Source: Acidobacteriaceae bacterium
GTDB taxonomy: Bacteria > Acidobacteriota > Terriglobia > Terriglobales > Acidobacteriaceae
Direction: 5' to 3'
Length of the DNA: 64,000 bases
Assembly: GCA_003134855.1 (NCBI GenBank)
Contig: PLCS01000007.1
Location: forward strand, 62,001-126,000
The position numbers and the translations under genes are program-made. The notes under the pieces are model-generated. The model made no database searches. It saw nothing but the letters and a program-made list of their open reading frames with translations, and was not told where the DNA came from. Below are positions 8,697 through 16,705 of this stretch, piece after piece. Position 1 is the first letter of the stretch. Every line of letters starts with the position of its first letter.

Positions 8697-9026
8697 ATGA
8701 AAAGAGCTGCGACGCTTCTGACCCTCGCCGTCATCCTTGCCTCCTCTGCCGTACAGATGGCCGCCTCCACAGGTACAACGCCGCCCCTCAAGGATATTCC
8801 GGCCGGCAATCTCAACACCGCGCCCCTCAAACCCGTTCCCTCCAACACGGTATTGAATTTCACGGTGATGGATTTACATGGCGTGCTGTTGACCTGCGCC
8901 AAACAGCAGGTCGATACCGACACCTTCAGCGGTTGCACGCTGGCGCCGGGCCGGACACTGGACGATCTGATGACCTCCATCGTCCAGACCATCCACGCGG
9001 AGCAACAGAAGGACAACGCTGAATAG
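8697..9026 (+). CDS. Small secreted protein of unknown function with repeat-derived C-terminus
   Basis: The ATG at 8697 opens a 109-residue protein with a clear signal peptide (KRAATLLTLAVILASSAVQMAAS). A Thr/Pro-rich stretch follows, then one compact segment around LNFTVMDLHGVLLTCAKQQVD that contains one of two cysteines. The last ten residues (HAEQQKDNAE) and the stop are encoded by the beginning of the 340-base repeat 8991-9330. The second copy of that repeat near 23400 reads HAEQQKDSAEEK in the same relative frame. No family is recognised. It is divergent from dnaK and has no partner genes. Confidence 0.55.
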   Translation: MKRAATLLTLAVILASSAVQMAASTGTTPPLKDIPAGNLNTAPLKPVPSNTVLNFTVMDLHGVLLTCAKQQVDTDTFSGCTLAPGRTLDDLMTSIVQTIHAEQQKDNAE

Positions 9027-9330
9027 AAGTAGCGCGGCTTTTGGCGGGGTGGATTGACCGAAATCAATCGTGAGCTAAACGCTACCGTTTTTCGCAAACT
9101 GTGAAGCTAAATGCAGCCGGTTTACCCCCAAAATGAACAGCTACAGGTCACCGGTTTCGGAGAAAGTGGTGATCTGTAGCTGCCCGGTTTTGCCTGCACT
9201 GGAGACCTGTAGCTGTCCACTTTTGCGGGAATGACTGCAAGGACGTCATCAAAAAAATTGAAATCGTCCCGGATGGCGGGACTCCGGGGCGTTTGAGGGC
9301 GAAGATTTGGTGTTTTTTCTTACTATGGGG
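8991..9330 (+). repeat. Long dispersed repeat A, left copy
   Basis: About 340 bases recur in inverted orientation at 23098-23435 with perhaps 85-90% identity by eye. The repeat begins ATCCACGCGGAGCAACAGAAGG, contains several direct and inverted GTAGCTGTCC / ACAGCTACAGG motifs between 9130 and 9225, and ends near TTACTATGGGG. Such multiple terminal motifs resemble transposase-binding ends of an insertion sequence, but no transposase frame is present. A GGGAATAGGG-type array and the TerC 3' end follow. Confidence 0.75.
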
Positions 9331-9500
9331 GACACGGAATAGGGAACTGGGAACAAGGATCAGGGATGGGCTTCGCATACTCTATGGATTGGTCCAAGGT
9401 GTGGCACCCGGCCTCAGGAGCAAAAGGGACAATTTCCGGCATTTTTGACTTTTACCACAGGCTGCTATTCCCTATTCCCTGTTCCCTGATCCCTGCAATC
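9331..9500. repeat. GGGAATAGGGAC-type short repeat clusters
   Basis: Two clusters are seen. One at about 9330-9366 contains GGAATAGGGAACTGGGAAC followed by AAGGATCAGGGATGGG. The other, inverted, is at about 9466-9498 (CTATTCCCTATTCCCTG onward). The unit is GGGA(A/C)NAGGGA with drift. The second cluster forms the 3' end of the TerC gene. Related arrays lie at 22905-22930, 23023-23092, 23609-23620, 50716-50733 and 51915-51990. Confidence 0.75.
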
Positions 9501-10333
9501 ACCGACACCACCGCGCAGACCGCCAGAATCGCGCCCATTATCGCCAGCGAGAGCGTGATCGGCACCTCGATCCAGCGCGCCCCAAGCATCTTCAGCGCCA
9601 CAAAGGCCAGCAGCGCGCCCAGCCCGTAGTGCAGGTAGCGGAAGCGGTCCAGCAGCGAGGCCAGCGCAAAGTAAAGCGAGCGCAGGCCGAGGATGGCGGC
9701 GATATTCGAGGTGTACACCACGAAGGGATTGTGGCTGACGGCCAGCACGGCGGGGATCGAATCCATCGCAAACAGCACATCGGTGAACTCGACGGCCAGA
9801 ATCACCGGCAACAGCGACCCCTTGGCCGGTTGCAGCTTGCGAATCCAATCAGGAATCGCCGCGTTCGCCGAGCCGCCGCGGATCAGCCGCCACGCCGCAT
9901 AGAGCAGAATCAGGCCGAAGATCCAGGTGATCCAGTCAAAGCGCTGCAGCAGCGTGATGCCCGCGGCGATAAACAGCGCCCTCAGCACCACCGCCCCGGC
10001 CACGCCCCACAAAAGAGCCGTATGCTGGCGCTTCGGGCTGATGCGGAAGCCCTGAAAGAGAACCAGAAAAACAAAGAGATTGTCCACGCTGAGAGAGGTT
10101 TCAATGGCGTAGCCGGCCACGAATTCCAGCGCCGGCTGATGACCCTTCGCAACGGCGATCCATGCCGCAAAGCCGCTAGCGGCGAGGACCAGAACGCCGG
10201 TCCAGAGCCACGCAAAGGCCTGCGGGTGCCGCGTCGCTCGCCGATGGCCGGGCAGAAGCGAGTCAGCCACCAGCAGCGCCGCCACCACCGCGTGAAACCC
10301 CAGCCACCAAACCCACGAAACGCCTGCAACCAT
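9452..10333 (-). CDS. TerC/Alx family integral membrane protein
   Basis: This 293-residue, multi-spanning protein (about 8-9 hydrophobic helices) carries the TerC signatures. ETSLSVDNLFVFLVLF is near residue 80 and FTDVLFAMDSIPAVLAVS near 190, with the acidic residues thought to bind metal ions. Members such as Alx and YkoY export manganese or protect secreted metalloproteins. The final residues (GIREQGIGNSSLW) and stop are encoded by a GGGAATAGGG repeat cluster, so the natural C-terminus has been replaced or extended. It stands alone. Which metal it handles cannot be told from the sequence. Confidence 0.9.
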   Translation of the reverse strand: MVAGVSWVWWLGFHAVVAALLVADSLLPGHRRATRHPQAFAWLWTGVLVLAASGFAAWIAVAKGHQPALEFVAGYAIETSLSVDNLFVFLVLFQGFRISPKRQHTALLWGVAGAVVLRALFIAAGITLLQRFDWITWIFGLILLYAAWRLIRGGSANAAIPDWIRKLQPAKGSLLPVILAVEFTDVLFAMDSIPAVLAVSHNPFVVYTSNIAAILGLRSLYFALASLLDRFRYLHYGLGALLAFVALKMLGARWIEVPITLSLAIMGAILAVCAVVSVIAGIREQGIGNSSLW

Positions 10334-10386
10334 AGATAAATGCTACAGGATGCAGTTAAGTTGAGAAAAAGGCGCAAACGGGAGTA

Positions 10387-10406
10387 AACTAGTTTGTAAA
10401 CCAGTT
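10387..10406. promoter_or_regulatory. Imperfect palindrome upstream of the VapBC-type operon, candidate operator
   Basis: AACTAGTT (10387-10394) and AACCAGTT (10399-10406) form an inverted repeat with one mismatch and a four-base spacer, about 30 bases ahead of the antitoxin ATG. An exact ten-base palindrome AAACTAGTTT overlaps the left arm (10386-10395). The position fits antitoxin or complex autorepression. Confidence 0.45.
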
Positions 10407-10436
10407 GGTTGGTTCGGCGGACTCGTTGGAGGGATT

Positions 10437-10706
10437 ATGCCGGTAGCTGAAAGTACCTACACCGAAATCGGAGCGTTTGACGCCAAGACCAGGCTCTCCG
10501 AGCTTCTGCGCAAAGTCGAGCAGGGAGAGCGGTTTACCATCACTGTGCGGGGAGAGCCAAAAGCCCAGTTGGTTCCGCTTCCGGCGCCCACCCCGGTTCA
10601 CACGCCGGAAGAGATCGAAGCCGCCTACCAGCGGCTCAGGAACCCGCGCATCAAGGGCATCTCGCACGAACAGATCCGGGCGTGGATTGAGGAAGGCCGT
10701 CCGTGA
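10437..10706 (+). CDS. Phd/YefM-type antitoxin partner of a PIN toxin
   Basis: This 89-residue protein has the N-terminal Phd/YefM DNA-binding domain, marked by EIGAFDAKTRLSELLRKVEQGERFTITVRGEPKAQLVPL over residues 10-50. A charged C-terminal helix likely wraps the toxin. GGAGGGA at 10428-10434 precedes the ATG. Its stop overlaps the toxin start by four bases (GTGA at 10703-10706), so the two are translationally coupled. It should neutralise the PIN ribonuclease and repress the operon. Confidence 0.88.
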   Translation: MPVAESTYTEIGAFDAKTRLSELLRKVEQGERFTITVRGEPKAQLVPLPAPTPVHTPEEIEAAYQRLRNPRIKGISHEQIRAWIEEGRP

Positions 10707-11131
10707 CTCTGATCCTCGATGCGTCGATGGCGCTCTCCTGGCTTTTGGAGCGGAAAGATCCGGGCGAGGCGAAGCTGTCCGGGCAATCTTTGGATGTTGT
10801 GCGCGCTTCCGGGGCATTAGTTCCGGCGCTTTGGTATCCGGAAGTGGCCAATGCTCTTTTGCTGGCGGAGCGCCAACGAGTGATTACGGCACAGGCAACC
10901 GCGTACTTTTTATCGAGCCTGTCGATTTGGGAGATTGTGCAGGATTCTGTTCTTCCTGCCCTATGTCAGACGCAGGTAATTTATCTTAGCCGCGTATACA
11001 AGCTGACGGCCTACGACGCCACCTACCTGGAACTGGCCATGCGCCGCGCCGCGACATTGGCCACCTTCGACCGCAAGCTGGCCGCCGCCGCAAGAGCCGC
11101 CGGGGTCTGCGTCTTCGGCGATACGGTGTAG
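10703..11131 (+). CDS. VapC-like PIN-domain ribonuclease toxin
   Basis: The protein is 142 residues long from GTG 10703. PIN-domain acidic residues are visible at Asp6 in LILDASMALSW, Glu in YPEVANALL near residue 49, Asp in LTAYDATYLELAMR near 98-102, and Asp in LATFDRKLAAAA near 119. Four such residues coordinate Mg2+ and cleave RNA, usually tRNA or rRNA. It is coupled to the Phd-type antitoxin upstream. Length is normal for VapC. Confidence 0.9.
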   Translation: MTLILDASMALSWLLERKDPGEAKLSGQSLDVVRASGALVPALWYPEVANALLLAERQRVITAQATAYFLSSLSIWEIVQDSVLPALCQTQVIYLSRVYKLTAYDATYLELAMRRAATLATFDRKLAAAARAAGVCVFGDTV

Positions 11132-11148
11132 GCTGATTGCCGCCCGTG

Positions 11149-12237
11149 TTAGTGTACGGTTTCCAGTGCCGGATCAAGCTCCGTGTATCCGCCGACCTCC
11201 AGCATTCCGCTCTCATGCAGATAGTACAGCCGCCCGTAGGCCACCTTGCGGCGAAACTCCTCGTCCTGTGCCAGCTCCCGCAGCCATTCGCGCACGGCAG
11301 CGTTGGACATCAGGCTGAAGCACGCATTGCAGATGCTGCCGGTAATGAACTCGACGGGCAAATGCCGGCCCAGCCCGGCCTCCTGCAGCATGGTGATGAG
11401 CCGTTTTGGACCCCAAAGCCTCAGGGCATGCAGAACGGCATTCGTCTCCGCGCGGTCGAGTATCTCCTTCATTGAAGTCTCCCGCAGGCTGCCCAGCAGC
11501 AGCGGGTGATCGTTTTTCAAATCGATCAGAGGCCCGATGCAGCCATAGACGCGCCCATCCGGAAAGACGCAGGGTGAACTGGCGGCCTGGCAGGCCTCTT
11601 TGGGAGGCTCATCGGTCAGGCTATATCTCAGTTGCGACTTGATCTGCGAGGCCCGGCCAACCGGAAAGGTTATCCCGGTGCGAATATTCTCTGCCTCCGA
11701 GGTCTTCAGTACTTCCGCCTTCACGCGCAGAAACTCCGGTTCGTCCTCGCTGTCGGTGACGATCGAAACATAGTAAGGAATTCCCGCTTCGCGGGTCGCC
11801 CAGATAGCGTTCTCCACCCGCTCGAAGGGCACGTACTTCTGATGGTAGATATCGGTGCTGATCGACAGGAAGCAGATCTGCGGCAGGCTCTTGAGCAGCT
11901 TCAAAGCGCCTTCCCGGCTGGCGCCCCAGAAGCCATTGGTGACCACGGAGACAAACAGCCCGGCCTCCGCGGCCAGCTCCATCACCGCGCGCAGCAGCTT
12001 GAGGTTGGAGAAGGGCTCGCCCCCGGTCAGCGAGAGAACGCAGACATACCGATCCCGGTAAGCGGCGATCTCGCGAATCCAGGCGCGAGCATCCTCCAGA
12101 TCCACTTCCTCGTGCCGGTCGGGACCGGCGCGAATGACACAGTGATCGCATGCCGCCTGGCAATGAAAGGTCACCAGCAGACCGACATTGCGCATGAAGG
12201 GCGGGTCTAAGATTTCCTGCACGGCAGTCACCCTCAA
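11149..12237 (-). CDS. Radical SAM enzyme with SPASM-like extra cysteines
   Basis: This 362-residue protein has the radical SAM signature CxxxCxxC at Cys26, Cys30 and Cys33 (FHCQAACDHCVI) and the GGEP SAM-binding motif at residues 72-75. Later it carries conserved-looking cysteines in EACQAASSPCVFPDGRVYGCIGP (about 218-240) and SICNACF (about 310), which suggest at least one auxiliary Fe-S cluster. Such proteins modify peptides or proteins, or mature enzymes. Starts at TTG 12237, GTG 12231 or ATG 12195 are possible, with no decisive ribosome-binding site. It lies nine bases after the 84-residue gene on the same strand, which is the best clue to its substrate. Confidence 0.85.
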   Translation of the reverse strand: MRVTAVQEILDPPFMRNVGLLVTFHCQAACDHCVIRAGPDRHEEVDLEDARAWIREIAAYRDRYVCVLSLTGGEPFSNLKLLRAVMELAAEAGLFVSVVTNGFWGASREGALKLLKSLPQICFLSISTDIYHQKYVPFERVENAIWATREAGIPYYVSIVTDSEDEPEFLRVKAEVLKTSEAENIRTGITFPVGRASQIKSQLRYSLTDEPPKEACQAASSPCVFPDGRVYGCIGPLIDLKNDHPLLLGSLRETSMKEILDRAETNAVLHALRLWGPKRLITMLQEAGLGRHLPVEFITGSICNACFSLMSNAAVREWLRELAQDEEFRRKVAYGRLYYLHESGMLEVGGYTELDPALETVH

Positions 12238-12246
12238 ATTGCGAGC

Positions 12247-12501
12247 TTAATCGGCTGCGATAGCCTTCTGTTCCGTGGGGGCCGCCAGGATGAGTTCCCA
12301 TTGCGGATCGAGTTTCTCCAGCGCCACGACAAAGCGTTCTTTCGCCGCGGCATCCTGGGAACGCAGGATTGAGATCAGCATCGCCCGGTCGAAGGTGATG
12401 TAACCGGCGATGGGCAGGTGGTTAGGGATAAAGCGCACATCCTTATGGAATGCAGTGAGCAATTCCGCAGGAATCCTCAATTGCGGGGCGGGGGTTCCCA
12501 T
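12247..12501 (-). CDS. 84-residue protein paired with the radical SAM gene; candidate substrate or partner
   Basis: No family is recognised. The protein is short, Ala-rich and mostly helical by composition, with segments LRIPAELLTAFHKDVRFIPN, AGYITFDRAMLISILRSQ and FVVALEKLDPQWELILAAP. It has no cysteine, no double-glycine site and no repeated core. GGAGG at 12506-12510 sits five bases ahead of ATG 12501, so this start is preferred over ATG 12513. It precedes the radical SAM gene by only nine bases. It may be a RiPP-like precursor, a recognition protein, or an unrelated small subunit. Confidence 0.6.
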   Translation of the reverse strand: MGTPAPQLRIPAELLTAFHKDVRFIPNHLPIAGYITFDRAMLISILRSQDAAAKERFVVALEKLDPQWELILAAPTEQKAIAAD

Positions 12502-12513
12502 AGTGTCCTCCAT

Positions 12514-13446
12514 TCAAGCTAGAGCGAACGACAGAACGGAATCGAGGAATTTTCAGAACGAAATCCATCCAGAAATCCGCTCGCAAGCAGATTACACGAA
12601 TTCTCAGAAAACGCAAATATTTTTTTTGGGAATCTCGGATGAAGTCGATGTTTTGAAAGGGCACGACTTTACAGGCTGCGGAAAAACTCGATAGCAGGCC
12701 TGTTTTGTAACAGGGCACGACTGGTAGGTCGGGGTTTTAACCCCGACGCCGCAAGTGCAACAAAACAAATGTTGGGCTTTAGCCCCTGAGGGAATTTAGA
12801 TTCGCAAAATGAACTTGTTCAGAGATTCCCTAGGGGGCAGGATGCCCCTGGCCGGGGTGAGGCCGTTTCCCTGGTTTCGCAGGCGAGACGCTCGATACGG
12901 AGGGAGGCGGGGGTTTCAACTCCCGCAAACCTCCATCCACCGGATTTTGGAAATCAATCCACGCGGCGAAGCCGCGCTCAAACCCCTACCCTTGAAACCC
13001 GTCAGTTCGACCCTCCAGCCAACGCTCCAATACCCGAAAGGCGAGAAGAGCCCTGCCGACAAGCCGACTCATCGTTACATATTCGGCAGAGCCGGCATAA
13101 GCGGCGCGTCCCAAGGATTTAGGGTACCGACAGCACAATCCTCCATTTTCGGCAGCCTTGACACTCCATCGCTGCAAAGAATTCATTGCGCGTTGACCAG
13201 TGTGAACAGCCAGACTCCTTACGATTCCTGGACGACATCGCACATTTCCACCGTCAGGTCTGGGGAGCGATCGTTAAGTATCTAGCCCAACCGGGCGGCG
13301 GCTTTCGTTCGTGCGCAGCCTGCAACTGTTCAAGGTCACCCAGCCAGCATTCGTCCCAGGACGCGTGCCGTGCCCATTGCATCTTGCTACAGTCCTCTTA
13401 ATCCGCAGAGCTGCAAGCCTGCGTCATACCACTGGAGGATTCCACC
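12514..13446. other. Gene-free 930-base spacer rich in repeat fragments
   Basis: The stretch holds pieces of the GGGCACGACT-type repeat (about 12659-12725), TTTAGCCCCTGAGGGAAT (about 12779-12794) and a full copy of repeat R1 (12839-12966). The remainder, 12970-13440, shows no convincing gene. The long open frame 12809-13285 runs straight through R1 and looks like noise. A good ribosome-binding site for the next gene (CTGGAGGA) is at 13432-13439. Confidence 0.6.
12839..12966 (+). repeat. Dispersed repeat R1, copy 1
   Basis: The sequence runs from CAGGATGCCCCTGGCCGGGG through CGAGACGCTCGATACGGAGG to CGGATTTTGGAAATCAATCC. The left 90 bases recur inverted at 22932-23022. The right 80 bases recur inverted at 23427-23510, where they join repeat A. 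The three copies show that R1 is a composite of modules that can be lost separately. Confidence 0.75.
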
Positions 13447-14349
13447 ATGAAAAGATTCGGACTCACCGCATTGCTACTCAGCCTGCTCGCCATTCCCTGC
13501 CTGGCGCAATACAAAGTCACTACCGTCGACTTTCCGGGAGCGGCTCAAACCAACCTTTATGCAGTCAACAACAAAGGTCAATATGTCGGCGCATTGATTG
13601 AAGCGGGCGCCGGTCAAACCAACTACGCCATCTTTTTCGATGGCAAAACCTTCCGTCAGCTCGATCCGAACGGCCCGCTCGGCGTCAACTACAGCTTTGC
13701 GCTTTCACTCAATCTTCGCGGAGATATCGTGGGCGGCTATTTCGATGCATCCTGGGCTGGTCACGGCTTTCTCTATCACGATGGCGATGTCACGACCATC
13801 GACTTCCCAGGGGCTACTATCACGTATGCCTTTGGCATAAACGACCTGCGCCAGATTATCGGAGTCTACTATGACACCGCATATAACCGGCATGCGTTTC
13901 TTTTGCAAGACGGAGTCTACAAGAACATCGATTTGCCGGGCGGTCTTTCGACGACACCGTTCAGCATCAACGATTGGAGTCAGATCGCCGGTAAGTTCGA
14001 GGATGTTTCCAACACGACAGGACACGGGTATCTTCAGCAGAAGAACGGGAAATTCACCACATTCGATGCTCCTGGCGCGCCGGCCGATAGCACCTTCTTT
14101 ATCTCTGTCAACAACTTCGATAGGATATTGGGAGCTTGGATCGACTCCGCCGGTGTGACTCACAATTTCCTGCTTTCAGAGGGGCGCTTGCATAACTTCG
14201 ACCTGCCGGAATCGTTCCATGCTTCCAGCGTTTCTGCGCAGACGATCAACGATTTCGGCGAGATTGTGGGCTACTATAACGACTCTCAAGGAGTTCAGCA
14301 CGGGTTTGTCGCGATCCCCAAAGATGAGAGAGAGAAATGGAAATTCTAG
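13447..14349 (+). CDS. Secreted HAF-repeat (beta-propeller-like) protein
   Basis: This 300-residue protein has a signal peptide (KRFGLTALLLSLLAIPCLAQ) and about five repeats of 45-50 residues. Each has the shape TT(V/I)DFPGA-x-aromatic-GIND-x-GQI(V/I)G-x-YxD-x-GF(L/I). Examples are TTVDFPGAAQTNLYAVNNKG, TTIDFPGATITYAFGINDLR and HNFDLPESF before QTINDFGEIVGYYND. This matches the extracellular HAF family, common in acidobacteria, whose function is unknown. It probably folds as a propeller on the cell surface or in the periplasm. It is followed by a two-component system 48 bases downstream, which may or may not be related. Confidence 0.85.
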   Translation: MKRFGLTALLLSLLAIPCLAQYKVTTVDFPGAAQTNLYAVNNKGQYVGALIEAGAGQTNYAIFFDGKTFRQLDPNGPLGVNYSFALSLNLRGDIVGGYFDASWAGHGFLYHDGDVTTIDFPGATITYAFGINDLRQIIGVYYDTAYNRHAFLLQDGVYKNIDLPGGLSTTPFSINDWSQIAGKFEDVSNTTGHGYLQQKNGKFTTFDAPGAPADSTFFISVNNFDRILGAWIDSAGVTHNFLLSEGRLHNFDLPESFHASSVSAQTINDFGEIVGYYNDSQGVQHGFVAIPKDEREKWKF

Positions 14350-14397
14350 CGGAAGTGAGAGCGACGCGGAATTCTATGATGTAATGAATCATCCGGG

Positions 14398-15555
14398 ATG
14401 AAGAACGCACTGGTCAAACTCGCGGCTATCTGGGGCGTCTGGACGGCGCTCGCGATTCTGCTCGCCAGCGCCAGCGCCCTGTATAGGATCAACGTGGGCC
14501 AGCCAGCCCAGCTGGCCCACAATTTGCGAATTGTGTTGCTGAATTATTGGATCTGGGCAGTTCTGACCCCGATCGTCTTTTATCTTGCCAAGAGATTTCG
14601 CTTTTGCCGCGATTCCTGGGCGCGCGCCATCGCGCTTCACTTCTGCTTCTACCTGCTTTTGACGCTAGCCCACGGACTGATCGCGCAGGCGATTAGGATT
14701 CCGGCCGGGGCTCCCGATTCCTATCACGGATCCCTGTTCCGATTCCGCGTTGTCTCCTCGCTCTACGACTCCCTGTGGATGTACTGGCCCGTGGTCGTGA
14801 TCTGGAGCCTGTTTGAGTACTACCAGCGCTACCGCGAACAGAGTATGCGTGCAGCGCAGCTCAAAGAGCAGTTAGTGCGAGCTGAGTTGCAGGCCCTCCG
14901 CAGCCAATTGCACCCTCATTTTCTCTTCAACACATTGAACTCGATTGCCTCCTTGATGCACGAGGATGTGAATGCCGCGGACGACATGCTGGCCGACCTC
15001 AGCCTGTTGTTGCGTGCTTATTTCAAAAGTCAAGATGAACAAGAGGTTCCGCTGCGCCAGGATATTGCGCTGGTCGAAACCTATCTTTCCATTCAGCAGC
15101 GCCGCTTCGAGGGCCAGTTGCAGTGGCTTCTCGATCTGCCGCCGGAGCTCCTTGATGCCGCGATTCCAACGCTACTCTTGCAGCCCTTGGTGGAGAACTC
15201 CATCCTTCACGGGATAGCGCCGCGATCCGCGCCCGGACAGATCAAGTTGTGCGTCCGCCGGAATGGATCCATGATGGAACTGGAACTTGCCGACAACGGC
15301 ATGGGATTGGCCGTGGATCATAAGGAGGGCGTTGGCCTCTCGAATACCCGATCACGACTTAGGCAGTTGTATGAAGATCGCCACTCGTTCGAAATCGCCG
15401 GCGGAAAAGATGGCGGAGTTCTGGTGAAGATTGCGATCCCGCTGCGGCTGCTTCCGGCTCAAAATGGGGGGTTCCTGGATGACGATACGCACCGTGATTG
15501 TGGACGACGAAGCGCTGGCCCGCCGGCGGATTCTGTCGCTGCTCCAACTCGATAA
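14398..15555 (+). CDS. LytS/YehU-type sensor histidine kinase
   Basis: This 385-residue protein has four N-terminal transmembrane helices over residues 1-150 and a coiled linker. The His_kinase domain follows, with phosphoacceptor-box residues His172 and His174 in QLHPHFLFNTLNSIASLM. The HATPase domain has LLLQPLVENSILHGI, LADNGMGL and GVGLSNTRSRLRQLY. The conserved part ends near 15470; the last 28 residues are read through the start of the next gene and look non-conserved. The overlap with the response regulator is 77 bases, so the pair is co-translated. The signal is unknown. Confidence 0.92.
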   Translation: MKNALVKLAAIWGVWTALAILLASASALYRINVGQPAQLAHNLRIVLLNYWIWAVLTPIVFYLAKRFRFCRDSWARAIALHFCFYLLLTLAHGLIAQAIRIPAGAPDSYHGSLFRFRVVSSLYDSLWMYWPVVVIWSLFEYYQRYREQSMRAAQLKEQLVRAELQALRSQLHPHFLFNTLNSIASLMHEDVNAADDMLADLSLLLRAYFKSQDEQEVPLRQDIALVETYLSIQQRRFEGQLQWLLDLPPELLDAAIPTLLLQPLVENSILHGIAPRSAPGQIKLCVRRNGSMMELELADNGMGLAVDHKEGVGLSNTRSRLRQLYEDRHSFEIAGGKDGGVLVKIAIPLRLLPAQNGGFLDDDTHRDCGRRSAGPPADSVAAPTR

Positions 15556-16237
15556 CACTTTCGAAGTGATTGCCGAGTGTGCCGATGGACCCTCTGCCAT
15601 TCAGGCTCTCTCCCAACACAGGCCGGACCTGGTTTTCCTCGACGTGCAGATGCCTGGCATCGATGGCTTTGGAGTCCTGGAGGCGATAGCGCCGCTGCAT
15701 CTTCCGGCCACCATCTTCGTCACCGCCCATGATCGATACGCGGTCAAGGCCTTTGATGCTCATGCAGTGGATTACTTGCTTAAGCCATTCAAGCGTGAGC
15801 GTTTCGTTGAGTCGCTGGAAAAGGCTAAACGGGAGATCTTGACGGGCAACAACTTGGCGGGCGAGGAAAGGCTCATTTCACTTCTGCGGCGTGTCAGCGG
15901 CCGCCGTGGCCGCTTGGTGATCCGATGCGAGGGGAAGATCGTCTTTCTGCGAAGCTCTGAAGTTGAGTGGATCGAGGCAGCAGCCAACTACATTCGCGTC
16001 CATGCGGGATCGCGAGTTTACTCCGTTCGAGATAGAATCGGCGACTTCCATAAGACGCTTTCCCCAGACACTTTCCTTCGTATACATCGCTCTATCATCG
16101 TCAATCTCGACGCGGTATCTGAAATACAAAGCGATGGTAGAGATGAATACGTTGCAGTTCTGCGCAGCGGGAAAGAGCTGCCACTCGGTCGCACCTACCG
16201 AAACTCCTTTGAAAGTCTGCTGCATAACACGCGCTGA
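15479..16237 (+). CDS. LytTR-family response regulator
   Basis: This 252-residue protein has an N-terminal receiver domain, with Asp8/Asp9/Glu10 in VDDEALARRR, phospho-acceptor Asp55 in FLDVQMPG, Thr in FVTAHDRYAVKAF and Lys in LLKPF. The C-terminal LytTR DNA-binding domain (about residues 150-250) has the typical IRVHAGSRVYSVRDRI and FLRIHRSIIVNLDAVSEI stretches. ATG 15479 starts directly before the receiver. It is partner to the overlapping histidine kinase. Its targets cannot be told from the window. Confidence 0.93.
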   Translation: MTIRTVIVDDEALARRRILSLLQLDNTFEVIAECADGPSAIQALSQHRPDLVFLDVQMPGIDGFGVLEAIAPLHLPATIFVTAHDRYAVKAFDAHAVDYLLKPFKRERFVESLEKAKREILTGNNLAGEERLISLLRRVSGRRGRLVIRCEGKIVFLRSSEVEWIEAAANYIRVHAGSRVYSVRDRIGDFHKTLSPDTFLRIHRSIIVNLDAVSEIQSDGRDEYVAVLRSGKELPLGRTYRNSFESLLHNTR

Positions 16238-16355
16238 AAGAGATCATTCCGCGAGACGGCGGCCGGGACATCTGCAACATCGATGGTGACGACGCTTCGG
16301 GAGTGCATTTGACTACTTGCGAATAACAGTCAATTCAGAGACTCGCCTTCTGTGT

Positions 16356-16702
16356 GCGCCTCTCCATCGTTTGGCCTTCTGAGCGAAGCGCATCAGAGAA
16401 GATCAACGGAAGGCCCGTGGCTAAAGCCACTTTGATTGTTTGCCTGCTTTCAGGAGCCTGAAGGCCCCTGCTCCCTCCGTTCTTCAGGGGCTGAAAGCCC
16501 AGCCTGCCAGCCAGATTTACCCCCAAAAACACCCCAAAATCTGCCAAAAAAACCTTCCGCGCGCCGTTTTTGCCGCATTCCTGGCCAAAATTATGCAAGA
16601 TTCGCTTCATCTCGATGCATAGGTTTCGCGTCTCGAATTTCCTCATCTTTTTGCAAAAAAGTGGGTCTGTAAGGCTACACATTGCGCCCCGATCGATCCA
16701 GC
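16356..16702 (+). repeat. Left arm of long inverted repeat around the MFS gene
   Basis: This arm pairs with 18388-18786 in inverted orientation. The outer part (TCTCCATCGTTTGGCCTTCT to GGGGCTGAAAGCCC, 16361-16500) is almost identical to its partner. The inner part (16530-16702) is more divergent, sharing GGCCAAAATTATGCA-, GATGCATAGG-, GGCTACACATTGCGCCC- and GATCGATCCA-type segments. The inner edge abuts the stop codon of the MFS gene at 16706. Confidence 0.8.
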
Positions 16703-16705
16703 CCC

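Noticed and set aside
8588..9097. A 169-residue minus-strand open frame and a similar frame near 23359-23649
   Set aside because: Both are antisense readings of repeat A and the small secreted gene; their similarity comes from the shared repeat DNA.
12809..13285. A 158-residue open frame on the + strand
   Set aside because: It runs through repeat R1 and has no signal peptide, domain or convincing start; the same R1 frame is disrupted in the other copies.
13011..13440. Possible transposase remnant in the spacer before the HAF gene
   Set aside because: Translations in all frames gave no transposase motif such as DDE spacing or a helix-turn-helix.
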